Below, in pieces: positions 17,832 through 27,889 of a stretch of 64,000 bases of DNA (within the stretch, counting starts at the first letter, position 1; every line of letters begins with the position of its first letter). The stretch lies in NCBI GenBank assembly GCA_965199725.1, contig OZ241321.1, forward strand, positions 806,001 to 870,000, written 5' to 3'. This stretch comes from G965199725 sp965199725 (lineage in GTDB: Bacteria > Pseudomonadota > Gammaproteobacteria > Nitrosococcales > Methylophagaceae). The position numbers were made by a program, and so were the translations under genes. The notes below the pieces were generated by a model. That model had not been told where the DNA came from and ran no database searches. It was given only the letters and a program-made list of their open reading frames with translations.

Positions 17832-19244
17832 CTACACGCTGTAATATAAATCAAACTCAGCGGGATGAGTCTCAGTGCGCAGACGAGTCACCTCTTCCAT
17901 TTTAAGCTCAACATAGCCATTTAGCATGTCGTCAGTAAATACATCACCCTCAGTCAAAAACCCACGGTCACTGTTCAGGGCATCCAACGCCTGATCCAAC
18001 GAGTGACACACCTGGGGAATACCAGCTGCTTCTTCTGCTGGTAAATCATACAAGTCTTTGTCCATCGGATCACCCGGATGAATTTTGTTTTTAATGCCGT
18101 CAAGGCCAGCCATCAGCATAGCGCTGAACGCTAAGTATGGATTAGCCGTTGAATCAGCAAAACGCACCTCAATACGCCGACCATCGGGATTATTAACAAA
18201 CGGAATGCGAATTGAAGCAGAACGATTACGCGCCGAGTAAGCCAGCATAATCGGCGCTTCAAACCCGGGTACTAATCGTTTGTAGCTGTTTGTGCTGCCA
18301 TTGGTAAACGCATTCAATGCTCGGGCATGTTTGATAATACCACCAATATAATATAGCGCTGTTTCTGACAGACCACCATATTTATTACCAGAAAACAAGT
18401 TGTTGCCGTCTTTAGAGAGCGACATATGAACATGCATACCGTTACCATTATCGCCGACTAACGGCTTCGGCATAAATGTTGCCGTTTTACCATAGGCATG
18501 GGCTACATTGTGAACAACATACTTAAGACATTGCACTTGGTCTGCCTTATTAACCAAAGTATTAAACTTAACGCCAATCTCACATTGACCAGAGGTCGCA
18601 ACTTCATGATGATGCACTTCGGGTCTTAGTCCCATTTCTTCTAAAGTTAAACATATTGCAGAGCGAATATCATGCAAAGAATCAACCGGTGGCACAGGGA
18701 AATACCCCCCTTTAACACTCGGACGGTGACCTTTATTGCCATCATCAAACACTTTTCTGGAATTCCATGCAGATTCATCAGAGTCTACACGATAGAATGC
18801 ACCCGACATATCGCTACCCCAGCGCACATCATCAAGAACAAAAAACTCGGGCTCAGGGCCAAAAAAAGCACTGTCAGCCACCCCTGTTGCCTGCATATAG
18901 GCTTCAGAGCGACAAGCAACACTGCGCGGATCACGCTCATAGCTTTTCATCGTAGAAGGCTCAACAATATTGCACCTAATAATAAGCGTATTATCATCCA
19001 TGAATGGATCCATCACTGTGGTAGCAGGATCTGGCATCAAAATCATGTCTGATTCGCTAATGCCTTTCCAGCCGGCAACTGACGATCCATCAAACATATT
19101 GCCCTCACTAAATGTATCTTCATCAATCGTGGAGGCAGGAAAAGTGACATGCTGTTCTTTACCACGCGTATCCGTAAAGCGGAAATCAACAAATTGCACC
19201 TCTTCTGTTTTGATCATCTGCAATACTTTTTCAACTGTCATCAT
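17832..19244 (-). CDS. glnA: Glutamine synthetase type I
   Basis: A 470-residue cytoplasmic enzyme forming glutamine from glutamate and ammonia; it assembles as a dodecamer. Signatures: the GSSVAGWKGISESDMIL latch loop near residue 52, GNGMHVHMSL at the ATP/metal site, and NRSASIRIPF. The tyrosine of KDLYDLP at about residue 398 corresponds to the adenylylation site of GS-I-beta enzymes, so control by GlnE is expected. A strong AGGAGA ribosome binding site lies just before tandem ATG codons. No glnL/glnG genes are adjacent. I looked for a sigma-54 promoter upstream and did not find one with correct GG-GC spacing. Confidence 0.98.
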   Translation of the reverse strand: MMTVEKVLQMIKTEEVQFVDFRFTDTRGKEQHVTFPASTIDEDTFSEGNMFDGSSVAGWKGISESDMILMPDPATTVMDPFMDDNTLIIRCNIVEPSTMKSYERDPRSVACRSEAYMQATGVADSAFFGPEPEFFVLDDVRWGSDMSGAFYRVDSDESAWNSRKVFDDGNKGHRPSVKGGYFPVPPVDSLHDIRSAICLTLEEMGLRPEVHHHEVATSGQCEIGVKFNTLVNKADQVQCLKYVVHNVAHAYGKTATFMPKPLVGDNGNGMHVHMSLSKDGNNLFSGNKYGGLSETALYYIGGIIKHARALNAFTNGSTNSYKRLVPGFEAPIMLAYSARNRSASIRIPFVNNPDGRRIEVRFADSTANPYLAFSAMLMAGLDGIKNKIHPGDPMDKDLYDLPAEEAAGIPQVCHSLDQALDALNSDRGFLTEGDVFTDDMLNGYVELKMEEVTRLRTETHPAEFDLYYSV

Positions 19245-19552
19245 GTCTCCTTTAAGTGTAAATGAGCAATTTTACCCCAATAGAGCAAACCCAGCCAACC
19301 TAAGATTATTGACTATTTAAACTTGAATCATTTTGGATATTTTAACATGAATTGTCGCGATAGTCTCGCTCTCGTTTTGCTTTTTTATTGCCACAAGACA
19401 GTATAACTGTTAAACAGATTTATGCTGGAATAAATTGTGTAATGATGACTTCTCAGAAGCCAAAATTGATAGTCTCTTTACTAAAACATCTGGGGCTTAT
19501 TACCGAATTGTTGTGGGCAGTTTGGCAGTATAATAACTTCAGTCGAAATATA
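19245..19552. other. Intergenic region upstream of glnA
   Basis: This 308-bp stretch must hold the glnA promoter, read leftward. I see the glnA ribosome binding site and AT-rich DNA, but no convincing sigma-70 or sigma-54 promoter. A 13-bp word CAACCTAAGATTA at 19295-19307 recurs in the spacer upstream of arsH near 34868. No gene is supported here. Confidence 0.4.
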
Positions 19553-20525
19553 TTATTGGCTATTTTTCCCAACTCGTGTTTGTCTGGAAAAGGGTAATCC
19601 TGCAATATTGCTTGAGACCAATTCTGTCATTCTTTCCAGTGATTTACGATGAAATTCAGGGTTGATTTCAAAACCTATGTACGCTCGGGCTAATTTTATT
19701 GCCGCTACTGCCATTGTTCCACTACCCATAAATGGATCAAGAACAACTTGATTTTTTCTTGTTGTCAACTTGATTAAATATTCAATCAGTGCCAAAGGTT
19801 TTTGTGCCTCATGAATTCTTATTTCACTTTTTCTAAAACCAAACTCAAGCATATTTGTTGGACTAACGCATTTAAGCTGGCAATCACCTACATTCATGGC
19901 ACCGACTTCATTCTCTAGTATATTGTCAGTAATAGTCTCGCCAATTTTATAAGGCTTCATAAACCATGCAATTGGCTCCCAAATAGGAGCAAGATTACCC
20001 AGCCTCCAACCTTCCCATTTTTCGGCCTCCTCTACTAATCCTCTACGCCCAAGAACTATGCTTACTCTTTGTGCTCTATGATGTGCAGAAGGCTTTTTCC
20101 AAGCCAATGTGTCTTTTAACAGGAAGCCGCTATCCTCAAACGCATTGATAACTCTATGGATTGTTCTTCTTGCACCAAACACAAACAAAAATGATCCATT
20201 TTTCATTTTTGGGTAAACCTTAGTTGTCCAAATCTTTACACCACTTTTGATACTCTAATCCAATACTTCTATCAGCTTGTGCCCAGCCGTTAATTAGTTT
20301 TCCTCTGCGCTTAAATCCAGATTTTCCCTTTTGTGTTGGTGATTTTCCAAGCAATGCGGAATTGGTGTTGCTATGCAATATATCCCAGTCATCTAGGCTA
20401 ATACCATAATAGGGAATATCTGATAAAAATAAATCAATACTATGATCTTGTAGGTTGGGTAAGTGTACTAAGCAATCACCTAAAGTTATTTTGTTCGTAT
20501 ATTCACTATTCATTAAATGCTTCAC
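19553..20525 (-). pseudogene. Frameshifted HindIII-like adenine DNA methyltransferase
   Basis: Two adjoining frames (20525-20220 and 20206-19553) make one methyltransferase of about 324 codons. The first holds the catalytic motif as LSDIPYYGISLDDWD, a SDIPY variant of DPPY that I recall from M.HindIII. The second holds YPKMKNGSFLFVFG, QKPLALIEYLI and the SAM motif LDPFMGSGTMAVAA. A one-base change near 20225-20240 switches frame: after CKD the first frame ends DLDN-stop, while the other frame reads IWTTKVYPKMKNGS straight on. With the frameshift the protein lacks its SAM site and should be inactive. Its start overlaps the end of the endonuclease remnant by 20 bp. Confidence 0.8.
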
Positions 20526-21333
20526 CCAAGAAGACCATTATCAACGACAGAACGTATAGCCCGAATTTATTATCAAGTTTGCTTACCTTTAAAATCTCTT
20601 TGATTGCCTGATCTTTGGTAAGACCCATTATACGTTTTCGCTCGGAAGCTAAAAAACCAAGCGCTTCATTTCTTGATAGTTGGATGGATTCTACTGATGC
20701 TTTCTTTTCTTCTTGCCATATAGCAGAAATCTTATTATCAAAACCCAAGATTTTTCGATTGACTCCCTGCCAATAAATATTGGCGTCCTTTGATGGAATC
20801 ATTAATGTTACAATTTTAAACACCTTATGCACCAGCTTGTTGATATATCTGACTTGTACGAGTTAGTAATTGGTAAACTGGGCATACAACCATCGCATAA
20901 GTTTTACTATGCTTCCAATCATCCATTGCTTGAACTTTAAAATCCTTTTGGTTCTTTGCTGTTCGGCTTAGCCTAAATGCTTTTGCATCAGCCACAAAGC
21001 TATAGTCAAGCATTCAACGTCAGCTACATCAGCTCGTTCTTTTAATACTAGACTGCTGAACCCAATAATTTTATAGGCTTAGTCTATTACAACATCCGTA
21101 TATTTTGAATATAACTTTTCCTCGCTTGTGTCATGACCGTACCTTTCAGGAATAACCCCACATAAGCGCAAATGACCCAGTAAAGCATCAATACCATTGT
21201 TTTGTATCTCCCTATTTATTTCATCCTCAACCTTCTCTGCATTCAACCCAAAATCGCTACCAAGCCCGCTAATTTTATCAATCCAGTAACGTCTGGCATC
21301 AATTTGCTTTTGTGTGATTACCTCTCTATTCAT
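20506..21333 (-). pseudogene. Broken HindIII-like type II restriction endonuclease
   Basis: Three pieces in different frames add up to about 275 codons, close to the 300 residues of HindIII. Piece one (21333-21079) contains GVIPERYGHDTSEEKLYSK followed by TDVVID and a TAA; the same frame then continues AYKIIGFSSLVLKERADVAD. Piece two (21013-20825) has FVADAKAFRLSRTAKNQKDF then KVQAMDDWK, nearly the same as the HindIII catalytic core as I remember it (D-x-K plus RTAKNQKDFKV). Piece three (20832-20506) is the helical C terminus. At least one stop and two frameshifts break it. The first ATG overlaps the tldD stop, and the gene is followed directly by the matching methyltransferase. Confidence 0.8.
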
Positions 21334-22783
21334 TAGTTTCCTGGGCAGTACCCCCTACTGTCAGGCTATCAATTTTTAATGTTGGCTGACCAACGCCTAC
21401 TGGTACAGTTTGCCCCTCTTTGCCACAGCTACCCACACCTGTATCAAGCGCCAAATCATCAGCAACCATGCTAATACGGTTCATCACCTCAGGTCCATTA
21501 CCAGTCAATGTTGCCCCCTTCACTGGGTGAGTAATCTTGCCCTTTTCTATCAAATACGCCTCGTTAGCTGAAAATACAAATTTGCCTGACGTAATATCAA
21601 CCTGACCGCCACCAAAATTAACTGCATAAAGCCCTTTATCAACTGATTCAATAACCTCTTCAGGGTTATGCTCCCCAGGCAGCATATAAGTATTGGTCAT
21701 TCTTGGCAGTGGCAAATGAGCGTATGATTCACGGCGACCATTACCTGTGCTAGATGCGCCCATCAGCCTTGCATTGTGCTTGTCTTGCATATAGTTGACT
21801 AATTTGCCTTGTTCAATCAATGTGGTGCATTCGGTTGGCATACCTTCATCATCAACGGATAAAGAACCACGTAGGTCTGGCAGGGTACCATCATCAACCA
21901 CAGTACAAAGTGGCGAGGCCACTCTGCTGCCCATTTGATCAAAAAATGCTGAACTGCAGCGACGATTAAAATCACCTTCTAAGCCGTGTCCCACCGCCTC
22001 ATGCAACAATATACCGGGCCAGCCTGACCCTAATACCACCGTCATATTACCTGCAGGCGCGTCAATGGCATCAAGATTAACCAACGCTTGTCGTACTGCC
22101 TCTTCAGCATAAGCCTCGGCTAGCCCATTAGCATGGAAATAATGATAATCTAACCGTCTGCCACCGCCAGCACTACCACGCTCACAGCGACCGTTTTGCT
22201 CAACAATAACCGACACATTCATACGCACCAAAGGCCGAATATCAGCAGCAAGCGTACCATCGCTTGTTACAACAAGCACAATATCAACACCGCCAGACAA
22301 ACTAACACTAGCATGTGTTATGCGCCTATCAGCGGCTCTAGCAACCTTATCTGCTTGTTGCAGTATTGCCAATTTCTGCTCCACTGACCAAGTAGAAATA
22401 GGGTTAACATCAGGATAAAATGAGGGCGCTAATGATGATTTACGCGTCTTAATCTTCGTATGTTGGCCTTGCCTTGAAATAGCACGAACTGTCTTGGCAG
22501 CCTCGCATGCTGCTGGCAAGATGAGATCATCGGAATAAGCAAAGCCGATTTTTTGGTCACTACATGCACGAACGCCTACACCTTGTTCTACATGGTAACC
22601 GCCATCCTTGATAATATTATCTTCTAATAACCAGTTTTCCTGATATGATTTCTGCAAATACAGATCGGCATAGTCAACACCTCGTCCCATCGTCAGCGCC
22701 AATATTTTGTCTAAATCTACCATGGTTAAACCGGCAGGCGTTAACAACTGCTGGTAGGTGCGCTCTATTAAACAATCAGTCAT
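21326..22783 (-). CDS. tldD: TldD/PmbA-family metalloprotease subunit TldD
   Basis: A 485-residue cytoplasmic protein. With its partner TldE/PmbA it forms a zinc protease that trims modified peptides such as microcin B17 and degrades CcdA. The zinc site HEAVGHGLEGD (HExxxH) is at about residue 261, and the C-terminal GSCGKEGQTVPVGVGQP segment is conserved. It follows yhdP by 45 bp, the usual gammaproteobacterial order. Its stop codon overlaps the start of the HindIII-like remnant, so the R-M system was inserted exactly behind tldD without damaging it. Confidence 0.96.
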   Translation of the reverse strand: MTDCLIERTYQQLLTPAGLTMVDLDKILALTMGRGVDYADLYLQKSYQENWLLEDNIIKDGGYHVEQGVGVRACSDQKIGFAYSDDLILPAACEAAKTVRAISRQGQHTKIKTRKSSLAPSFYPDVNPISTWSVEQKLAILQQADKVARAADRRITHASVSLSGGVDIVLVVTSDGTLAADIRPLVRMNVSVIVEQNGRCERGSAGGGRRLDYHYFHANGLAEAYAEEAVRQALVNLDAIDAPAGNMTVVLGSGWPGILLHEAVGHGLEGDFNRRCSSAFFDQMGSRVASPLCTVVDDGTLPDLRGSLSVDDEGMPTECTTLIEQGKLVNYMQDKHNARLMGASSTGNGRRESYAHLPLPRMTNTYMLPGEHNPEEVIESVDKGLYAVNFGGGQVDITSGKFVFSANEAYLIEKGKITHPVKGATLTGNGPEVMNRISMVADDLALDTGVGSCGKEGQTVPVGVGQPTLKIDSLTVGGTAQETNE

Positions 22784-22828
22784 CTGCTAATATTGCTATA
22801 TATGGAAAAGGCAGAATCATAACAAAAT

Positions 22829-25800
22829 TTATGGTGATACCATTGGTTTGGCTATGCTCAACTTAGGATCATCCCATGTACCAGTCAAATAGTAATTATA
22901 ACTAATGAGATTAACAATTTCCTTACCCATAACTCTATCAGTCAACTTATCAAACAACATAATGGCAGTACCGGCTAACGCACCAGCAGGTCCAAACACA
23001 AAACCGGCAACCGGCAAGGTTGATGCAATATTTGGCGTGACCTTTACCCGCTGATCATACTGTCTGTTTGCTATATCAATCGGTCCAGTTATATTAATAG
23101 TAGCTGCCGCACTTTTAAGCACAAAATCATCCGTTAATGCTATGCTTTCATTGATTTTAAAGGAACCAGAAATTGAACTAAATACAAACCCTTTGGCAAA
23201 TAAATCACTGAAATCCAGCGACAATCTTCTTGGTAGTGCTATAACACTCAATAAGCCAAAAATACGCTCTGCGGCATTGGGGTTAATGTCTTTAAGGCTA
23301 CCACTACCAATATCAACACTCAAGGCGCCAGTAATATTGCCTGCTGATACAGCCAGTGGATGATTTTTCCAGACAAGATTGATGTCTAATGATACTTCAT
23401 TGGCCTCAATTGTTTGCTGATAGCCAAAGTTTGCTAAAAGTTCCGCTAAATCATTATTTTTAACCGACAATTTGATCTGAGATGTATCGCCGGATGGTGA
23501 CCTGTTCCACGAACCTGCTGATACTGAAGCAGTAAATAAATCTGATGACAAATAAGCTGAATCCAAAACCCAAGATGCTGATTTTCTAATTGCCTTGACA
23601 TGAAATTCACCCAACACTATATCATTGACCTTCAATGTGCCAACACTAATCTCCATGGACGGCCATAACGAAGACGGTGTATACACTTTTTCTATTGACG
23701 CTTGTGCATCTTTTTCAGGCAAGTAAAAATAAGCCTCTTCTAGGTCTATTGTTAATGCAGAATCATTGCCAGCATTGAGCGGAAAATAGGCACTACCTTT
23801 TATCTTGTCGCTGTTAATAGTCACTTGCCAGCCCTCGTCATGTTGTTGAGCAACTAGGCTAAGCGCCGTTAATTTTTGATTAAAGCCACTGAACGTACTA
23901 ATATCCAAAGCAATATCATTGATAGTAGAAAACCACTGATTATCACTACTGATAGCTGCCTGCGCACTCAACCATTGTCGCCAATCATCCAATGATAATG
24001 TTGGTAATTTACCGCGCACCCTGACACCTGATTCTGGCATCTCAACCTGTCCAGTACCAAAACGAATATCGCCCCGCCATAGCTTGGAATCGTTCATGAA
24101 TATTGCGTTTATCAGTTTACCTAAACGTGCTGAATAGAGTAGATCGTCATTAACGTGCTTAGCGGCTAGATGAAAAGATATGGCCTGTTCTTTAGTTTTA
24201 GCGATTGGTTTCGGGGTTGCTACTGTGAGGCCGACAAGATCAGATGAGACATCAACATCAGCATAAAAGTTGCCTGTTTCTTTTTCCATAATCGCTATAT
24301 CAGCCTGATAATCGATCTCACCAGAAATATAAGCAGGAATGCTACCCGGCCAAATGGCATTTACTTTTTCTGTAACCAGCTTTCCAGTCATAGACAAGGC
24401 TGTGGAGCCTGGCTGAGAGGACACATTAATAAAAACAGGCTCAGCTAAGAAATATGCAGCAATTGAATTAGCGCTGATGCCATCATTTGCAAACTGCATA
24501 TCACCGTTAATCATGGATAAATTAGCGCCGGCAAATGATGTTGATGTTGCATATAACTGACTATTGGTAAAACCCACTGTTCCAGCCACATCGATGGTAC
24601 CGGTATCAGTCAGCGGCATACGTAAATTAAGAGAAATGTCACTATCGCCTGTCGCGTTGACTTGCCTGACTATATTGCCAAAACGTTCTGCCAGCGGACT
24701 ATCTGCCAGAAATTTTAATGCATTATGTGTTGTGCCCTTGATATCGCCTTGAACCTGTAATAAAGGGGCTTTTTCAACCAATCTAATGTTTGCAGTCACA
24801 TCAGAAAAATTAAACCCAGCTACTTGACCCGTCTTGCTTTTGATAGTAATATCATCGCCTTGCAACGCAATGGTTGCGCTGACATTAAATAAATCAGGCC
24901 ATTTAGGTGCATAATGTAACTGTACATCTTCCACCTGTAATGCCACACTAAACAGGCCTTGCTCTGATAGCTTGCGGTATGGAAACTCTGCCAAATCTCC
25001 CTGTAGCACTACCTTGCCCTTAACAATCCTGCCAGCAGCAAAAGCCTTGTCAGCCCAGTTGCGAAAACGATTTGGCAATAGCGCTGATGGTAAATAATAC
25101 TGCCATCTACTCACCTCAACGTCTTCCATATTAAATGTCAAATCAGCATGACGTTTGCCATCAGCATATTGCTTGACACTGCCAGCTAAGCTTACCAGTA
25201 AATCATCATTCCATAATCGAAATTCTGGGCTGTAAACTACCCATGTATCATCTTGTTTTTGTAACGTTATTATCCCTTTAACAGCGTCAAAAAAAACCGT
25301 ATCAGGCAGCCATGCCTGGGAGTGGAGGCTAATCTGACGACTATCTACATCAACACGTATACTATCTTGATACCAGCTTAGCGTCATCGCGAGTCCCGTT
25401 ATTCCAGGCAAATCTTGCCAGGGCAGTAGCGCGCCCTCTTGCAGATTAAAACCCAATGCCATCAGACCATTTGCATGGGAATAGCGTACAGTAAACTTGT
25501 CAATATCGCCGGCTGGTTGATGACGAACAATGTGCTCTGGCGCACATCCTGTTAACAAGGCAATGGCCGTCAGATCGCTCAAGCGTGCATAGGTACCAGT
25601 TATTGACCATTCATCCTGCCTGCCATCAATCACAAAGTTAGCTTCTGGCCACCTGTCGCCATTTATAACCAGTTGTAATTTATCTGCTGATAACTGCCAT
25701 GTATCTTGTTGTTGCCTTTGCCACTTAAATACCCCTGATAAACTTTCAACCGGCACAGTCAGCTGATTGTTCTGCTTAATTGATGCAAGTAACGCAACCA

Positions 25801-26650
25801 GATTTACATCTGCATCTATAGTATTAATACTTTTGCCCAGACCACTGACAGATAAAGTTGCATGCATTCTGCCCTGTTTGATGAGTATATTTTGCCAGAC
25901 AAACTCATCAGGTAACCGTTGCCAGCGTAAATCATTAATGCCAATCTCAAACTGCCATGCTGATGCTTGCAAATGATGTTCATCAATATTTGCTTCCGCG
26001 TGAAAGATAATATCATCACCAAGCGTCATTGGTAGTTTTACATGGCCTGCTAATGTCCATTGTGTATTATCACGATGCGCACTAATATCATTCAATTGAT
26101 ACCGCCCTGATAATTCACTATGAGCATCATCTGTGTAATCAATGATAACTTTCTGTAAGTTAAAATGCTTAGGCAAACTTAAGAAAGCTAACCAATCAAT
26201 CTGATCTTCTGGTGTTGAAGATGCTCCATTAAAACCCTGTACGCTAATCTGCCCAGCCTGATTGCGACTAACTGTAATATCAACTTTTGTTAACCTGATA
26301 TCGCTTAACACTACATCGCTTTGCTGAATGCTGGCCAAAATATCAATGCCAACATAGCATCTTTCAAAATAGAGCAATGCCTTTTTTTCGTCTCGTCCAA
26401 GTATCTTAAGTGATGCAAATTGCAACTCCGGCACCAACCCTGACCAACGCAAACTGGCAGATTCAATATTAACCGAGTACCCTAGTTTATCGCTTAACCA
26501 AGCGGCTACCTCATCCTGTCGCTTGTCAACTTCTGATGATAACCAGTAAGCTAATCCTACATATACCCCAGACACTAATAACGCTAACAGTAATGAAAGA
26601 GTGATTTGTCTGTATGCTATATGCAACCCATGTCGAAAAATAGATACCAT
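22829..26650 (-). CDS. yhdP: YhdP family AsmA-like phospholipid transport protein
   Basis: A very long 1273-residue protein with one N-terminal membrane anchor (about residues 13-35, LLLALLVSGVYVGLAYWL) and a large periplasmic body of beta-rich repeats. It ends in an AsmA-like C-terminal region (PVAGFVFGPAGALAGTAIML). YhdP belongs to the bridge-like AsmA proteins (with TamB and YdbH) that move phospholipids from inner to outer membrane. Length matches E. coli YhdP (1266). It stands upstream of tldD in the usual order. Confidence 0.93.
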   Translation of the reverse strand: MVSIFRHGLHIAYRQITLSLLLALLVSGVYVGLAYWLSSEVDKRQDEVAAWLSDKLGYSVNIESASLRWSGLVPELQFASLKILGRDEKKALLYFERCYVGIDILASIQQSDVVLSDIRLTKVDITVSRNQAGQISVQGFNGASSTPEDQIDWLAFLSLPKHFNLQKVIIDYTDDAHSELSGRYQLNDISAHRDNTQWTLAGHVKLPMTLGDDIIFHAEANIDEHHLQASAWQFEIGINDLRWQRLPDEFVWQNILIKQGRMHATLSVSGLGKSINTIDADVNLVALLASIKQNNQLTVPVESLSGVFKWQRQQQDTWQLSADKLQLVINGDRWPEANFVIDGRQDEWSITGTYARLSDLTAIALLTGCAPEHIVRHQPAGDIDKFTVRYSHANGLMALGFNLQEGALLPWQDLPGITGLAMTLSWYQDSIRVDVDSRQISLHSQAWLPDTVFFDAVKGIITLQKQDDTWVVYSPEFRLWNDDLLVSLAGSVKQYADGKRHADLTFNMEDVEVSRWQYYLPSALLPNRFRNWADKAFAAGRIVKGKVVLQGDLAEFPYRKLSEQGLFSVALQVEDVQLHYAPKWPDLFNVSATIALQGDDITIKSKTGQVAGFNFSDVTANIRLVEKAPLLQVQGDIKGTTHNALKFLADSPLAERFGNIVRQVNATGDSDISLNLRMPLTDTGTIDVAGTVGFTNSQLYATSTSFAGANLSMINGDMQFANDGISANSIAAYFLAEPVFINVSSQPGSTALSMTGKLVTEKVNAIWPGSIPAYISGEIDYQADIAIMEKETGNFYADVDVSSDLVGLTVATPKPIAKTKEQAISFHLAAKHVNDDLLYSARLGKLINAIFMNDSKLWRGDIRFGTGQVEMPESGVRVRGKLPTLSLDDWRQWLSAQAAISSDNQWFSTINDIALDISTFSGFNQKLTALSLVAQQHDEGWQVTINSDKIKGSAYFPLNAGNDSALTIDLEEAYFYLPEKDAQASIEKVYTPSSLWPSMEISVGTLKVNDIVLGEFHVKAIRKSASWVLDSAYLSSDLFTASVSAGSWNRSPSGDTSQIKLSVKNNDLAELLANFGYQQTIEANEVSLDINLVWKNHPLAVSAGNITGALSVDIGSGSLKDINPNAAERIFGLLSVIALPRRLSLDFSDLFAKGFVFSSISGSFKINESIALTDDFVLKSAAATINITGPIDIANRQYDQRVKVTPNIASTLPVAGFVFGPAGALAGTAIMLFDKLTDRVMGKEIVNLISYNYYLTGTWDDPKLSIAKPMVSP

Positions 26651-26685
26651 AATAACCGTACCGTGTCAGCTAAATTTAACTGGCA

Positions 26686-27039
26686 TTAATCTATAGCCAA
26701 ACCTTGTTTGCTATTGCCAGGGACGCGCCATAATTTTTCCAGATTATAGATCGCACGTGTTTCCCCAATCATAATGTGTACAATGATGTCGCCCAAATCA
26801 ATCAATGCCCATTCGCCAATATCTTCGCCTTCCACACCCAGTACTTGACAGCCTGATATTTTTACCTGCTTACACACCTGCGCTATCAGCGCTTTAACTT
26901 GGCGCACTGATTGACCAGTGGCAATCACCATCACATCAGTTATATCAGTCATTGCTGTGACATCCAGAACTGTAATATCTGTTGCTTTGCTATCTTCCAG
27001 CGTATCCGTCACCAGCGATGTTAGTTTATTAGTATGCAT
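26686..27039 (-). CDS. rsfS: Ribosome silencing factor RsfS
   Basis: A protein of 117 residues that binds ribosomal protein uL14 and blocks subunit joining when nutrients are short. The core DITVLDVTAMTDITDVMVIA, the IGEWALIDLGDIIVHIM segment and the C-terminal YNLEKLW are characteristic. The frame is open to 27051, but a GGGAG element sits 5 bp before the ATG at 27039, giving MHTNKL as the likely start. It follows elyC and nadD in the common nadD-rsfS neighbourhood, here separated by elyC. Confidence 0.94.
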   Translation of the reverse strand: MHTNKLTSLVTDTLEDSKATDITVLDVTAMTDITDVMVIATGQSVRQVKALIAQVCKQVKISGCQVLGVEGEDIGEWALIDLGDIIVHIMIGETRAIYNLEKLWRVPGNSKQGLAID

Positions 27040-27089
27040 TCGAACTCCCATATATAATTAGTATGTACAATGTACAGTATGATTAGTTC

Positions 27090-27887
27090 TTATTCAGGTA
27101 GCCATGCATCAGTTTTACCTGTCCAGTAATAAACAGTCAGTCCTATCCACTCTCGCCAAGCAGTTTCCAGTAAACTCATTTGACCAAACACCGAAAATCC
27201 TGTCCGCCAAAACATGGGTACATTACTACGATAATCAACAGGATAAGGGATAATATTAATTTGTTGCTGCCGAGCAATTCCCACTGACCTTGGCATATGA
27301 TAAGCCGATGTTACCAATAGATACGTACCTGTAGTTTTCGGCAGAAGCAGCTTTAGTAATAAAAAATTTTCAGCGGTATTGCGTGCCTCAGCCTCTAAAA
27401 CTAAACGGCTATCATCAATACCAACCGCAGCTAACAGCTGCTTGGCGATGTGTGCCTCGCTGCCTGAACGCTGGTAGCCTAGCAAGCCGCTTCCACCAGA
27501 AAAAATAACTGGTACCGCCTTGTATCGCCTAGCTAATATTGCAGCACTTATATAGCGATCGCCAGCAGATCCTAATTCCACTGTACCCCAGTTAACTGAT
27601 TGTGTCAGATCTTCTCCACCACCAAGTATGATAATACCATCAATATCTGCTGGTAATGATATTGGCTTAGCAAATCGCGCCTCCAAAGGATGAATTAACA
27701 GATCACCGACTGGGTAAAACAATAAACTGACGCTAAATAGCGACACAGGTAACAACAGCCATTTTGCCATACTCGCTTTGCGGACAAACACCAGCACCGT
27801 TGCCAGAATCACTAGCAACATCAGGATATTCATTGGGCTTAAGACTATCCATGCAAGTTTGGACAATACAAAAAAGCTGCTATCCAT
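27090..27887 (-). CDS. elyC: DUF218 envelope protein (ElyC/YdcF-like)
   Basis: A 265-residue inner-membrane protein. Two hydrophobic segments at the start (about residues 13-32 and 37-60) are followed by a DUF218 domain with GIIILGGG near residue 85, FSGGSG, and VTSAYHMPRS, a conserved histidine motif. E. coli ElyC supports peptidoglycan and undecaprenyl-carrier metabolism at low temperature. The gene begins 3 bp after nadD and is probably translated with it. Assignment to ElyC rather than the shorter YdcF rests on length and the two membrane segments. Confidence 0.8.
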   Translation of the reverse strand: MDSSFFVLSKLAWIVLSPMNILMLLVILATVLVFVRKASMAKWLLLPVSLFSVSLLFYPVGDLLIHPLEARFAKPISLPADIDGIIILGGGEDLTQSVNWGTVELGSAGDRYISAAILARRYKAVPVIFSGGSGLLGYQRSGSEAHIAKQLLAAVGIDDSRLVLEAEARNTAENFLLLKLLLPKTTGTYLLVTSAYHMPRSVGIARQQQINIIPYPVDYRSNVPMFWRTGFSVFGQMSLLETAWREWIGLTVYYWTGKTDAWLPE

Positions 27888-27889
27888 TT

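Noticed and set aside
18672..19052. 126-codon plus-strand frame inside glnA
   Set aside because: It is antisense to a strongly conserved enzyme and has no signal of its own.
19261..19310. Possible sigma-54 promoter (TTGGCTGGGTTTGCT) upstream of glnA
   Set aside because: The GG and GC elements are two bases too close for a sigma-54 site.
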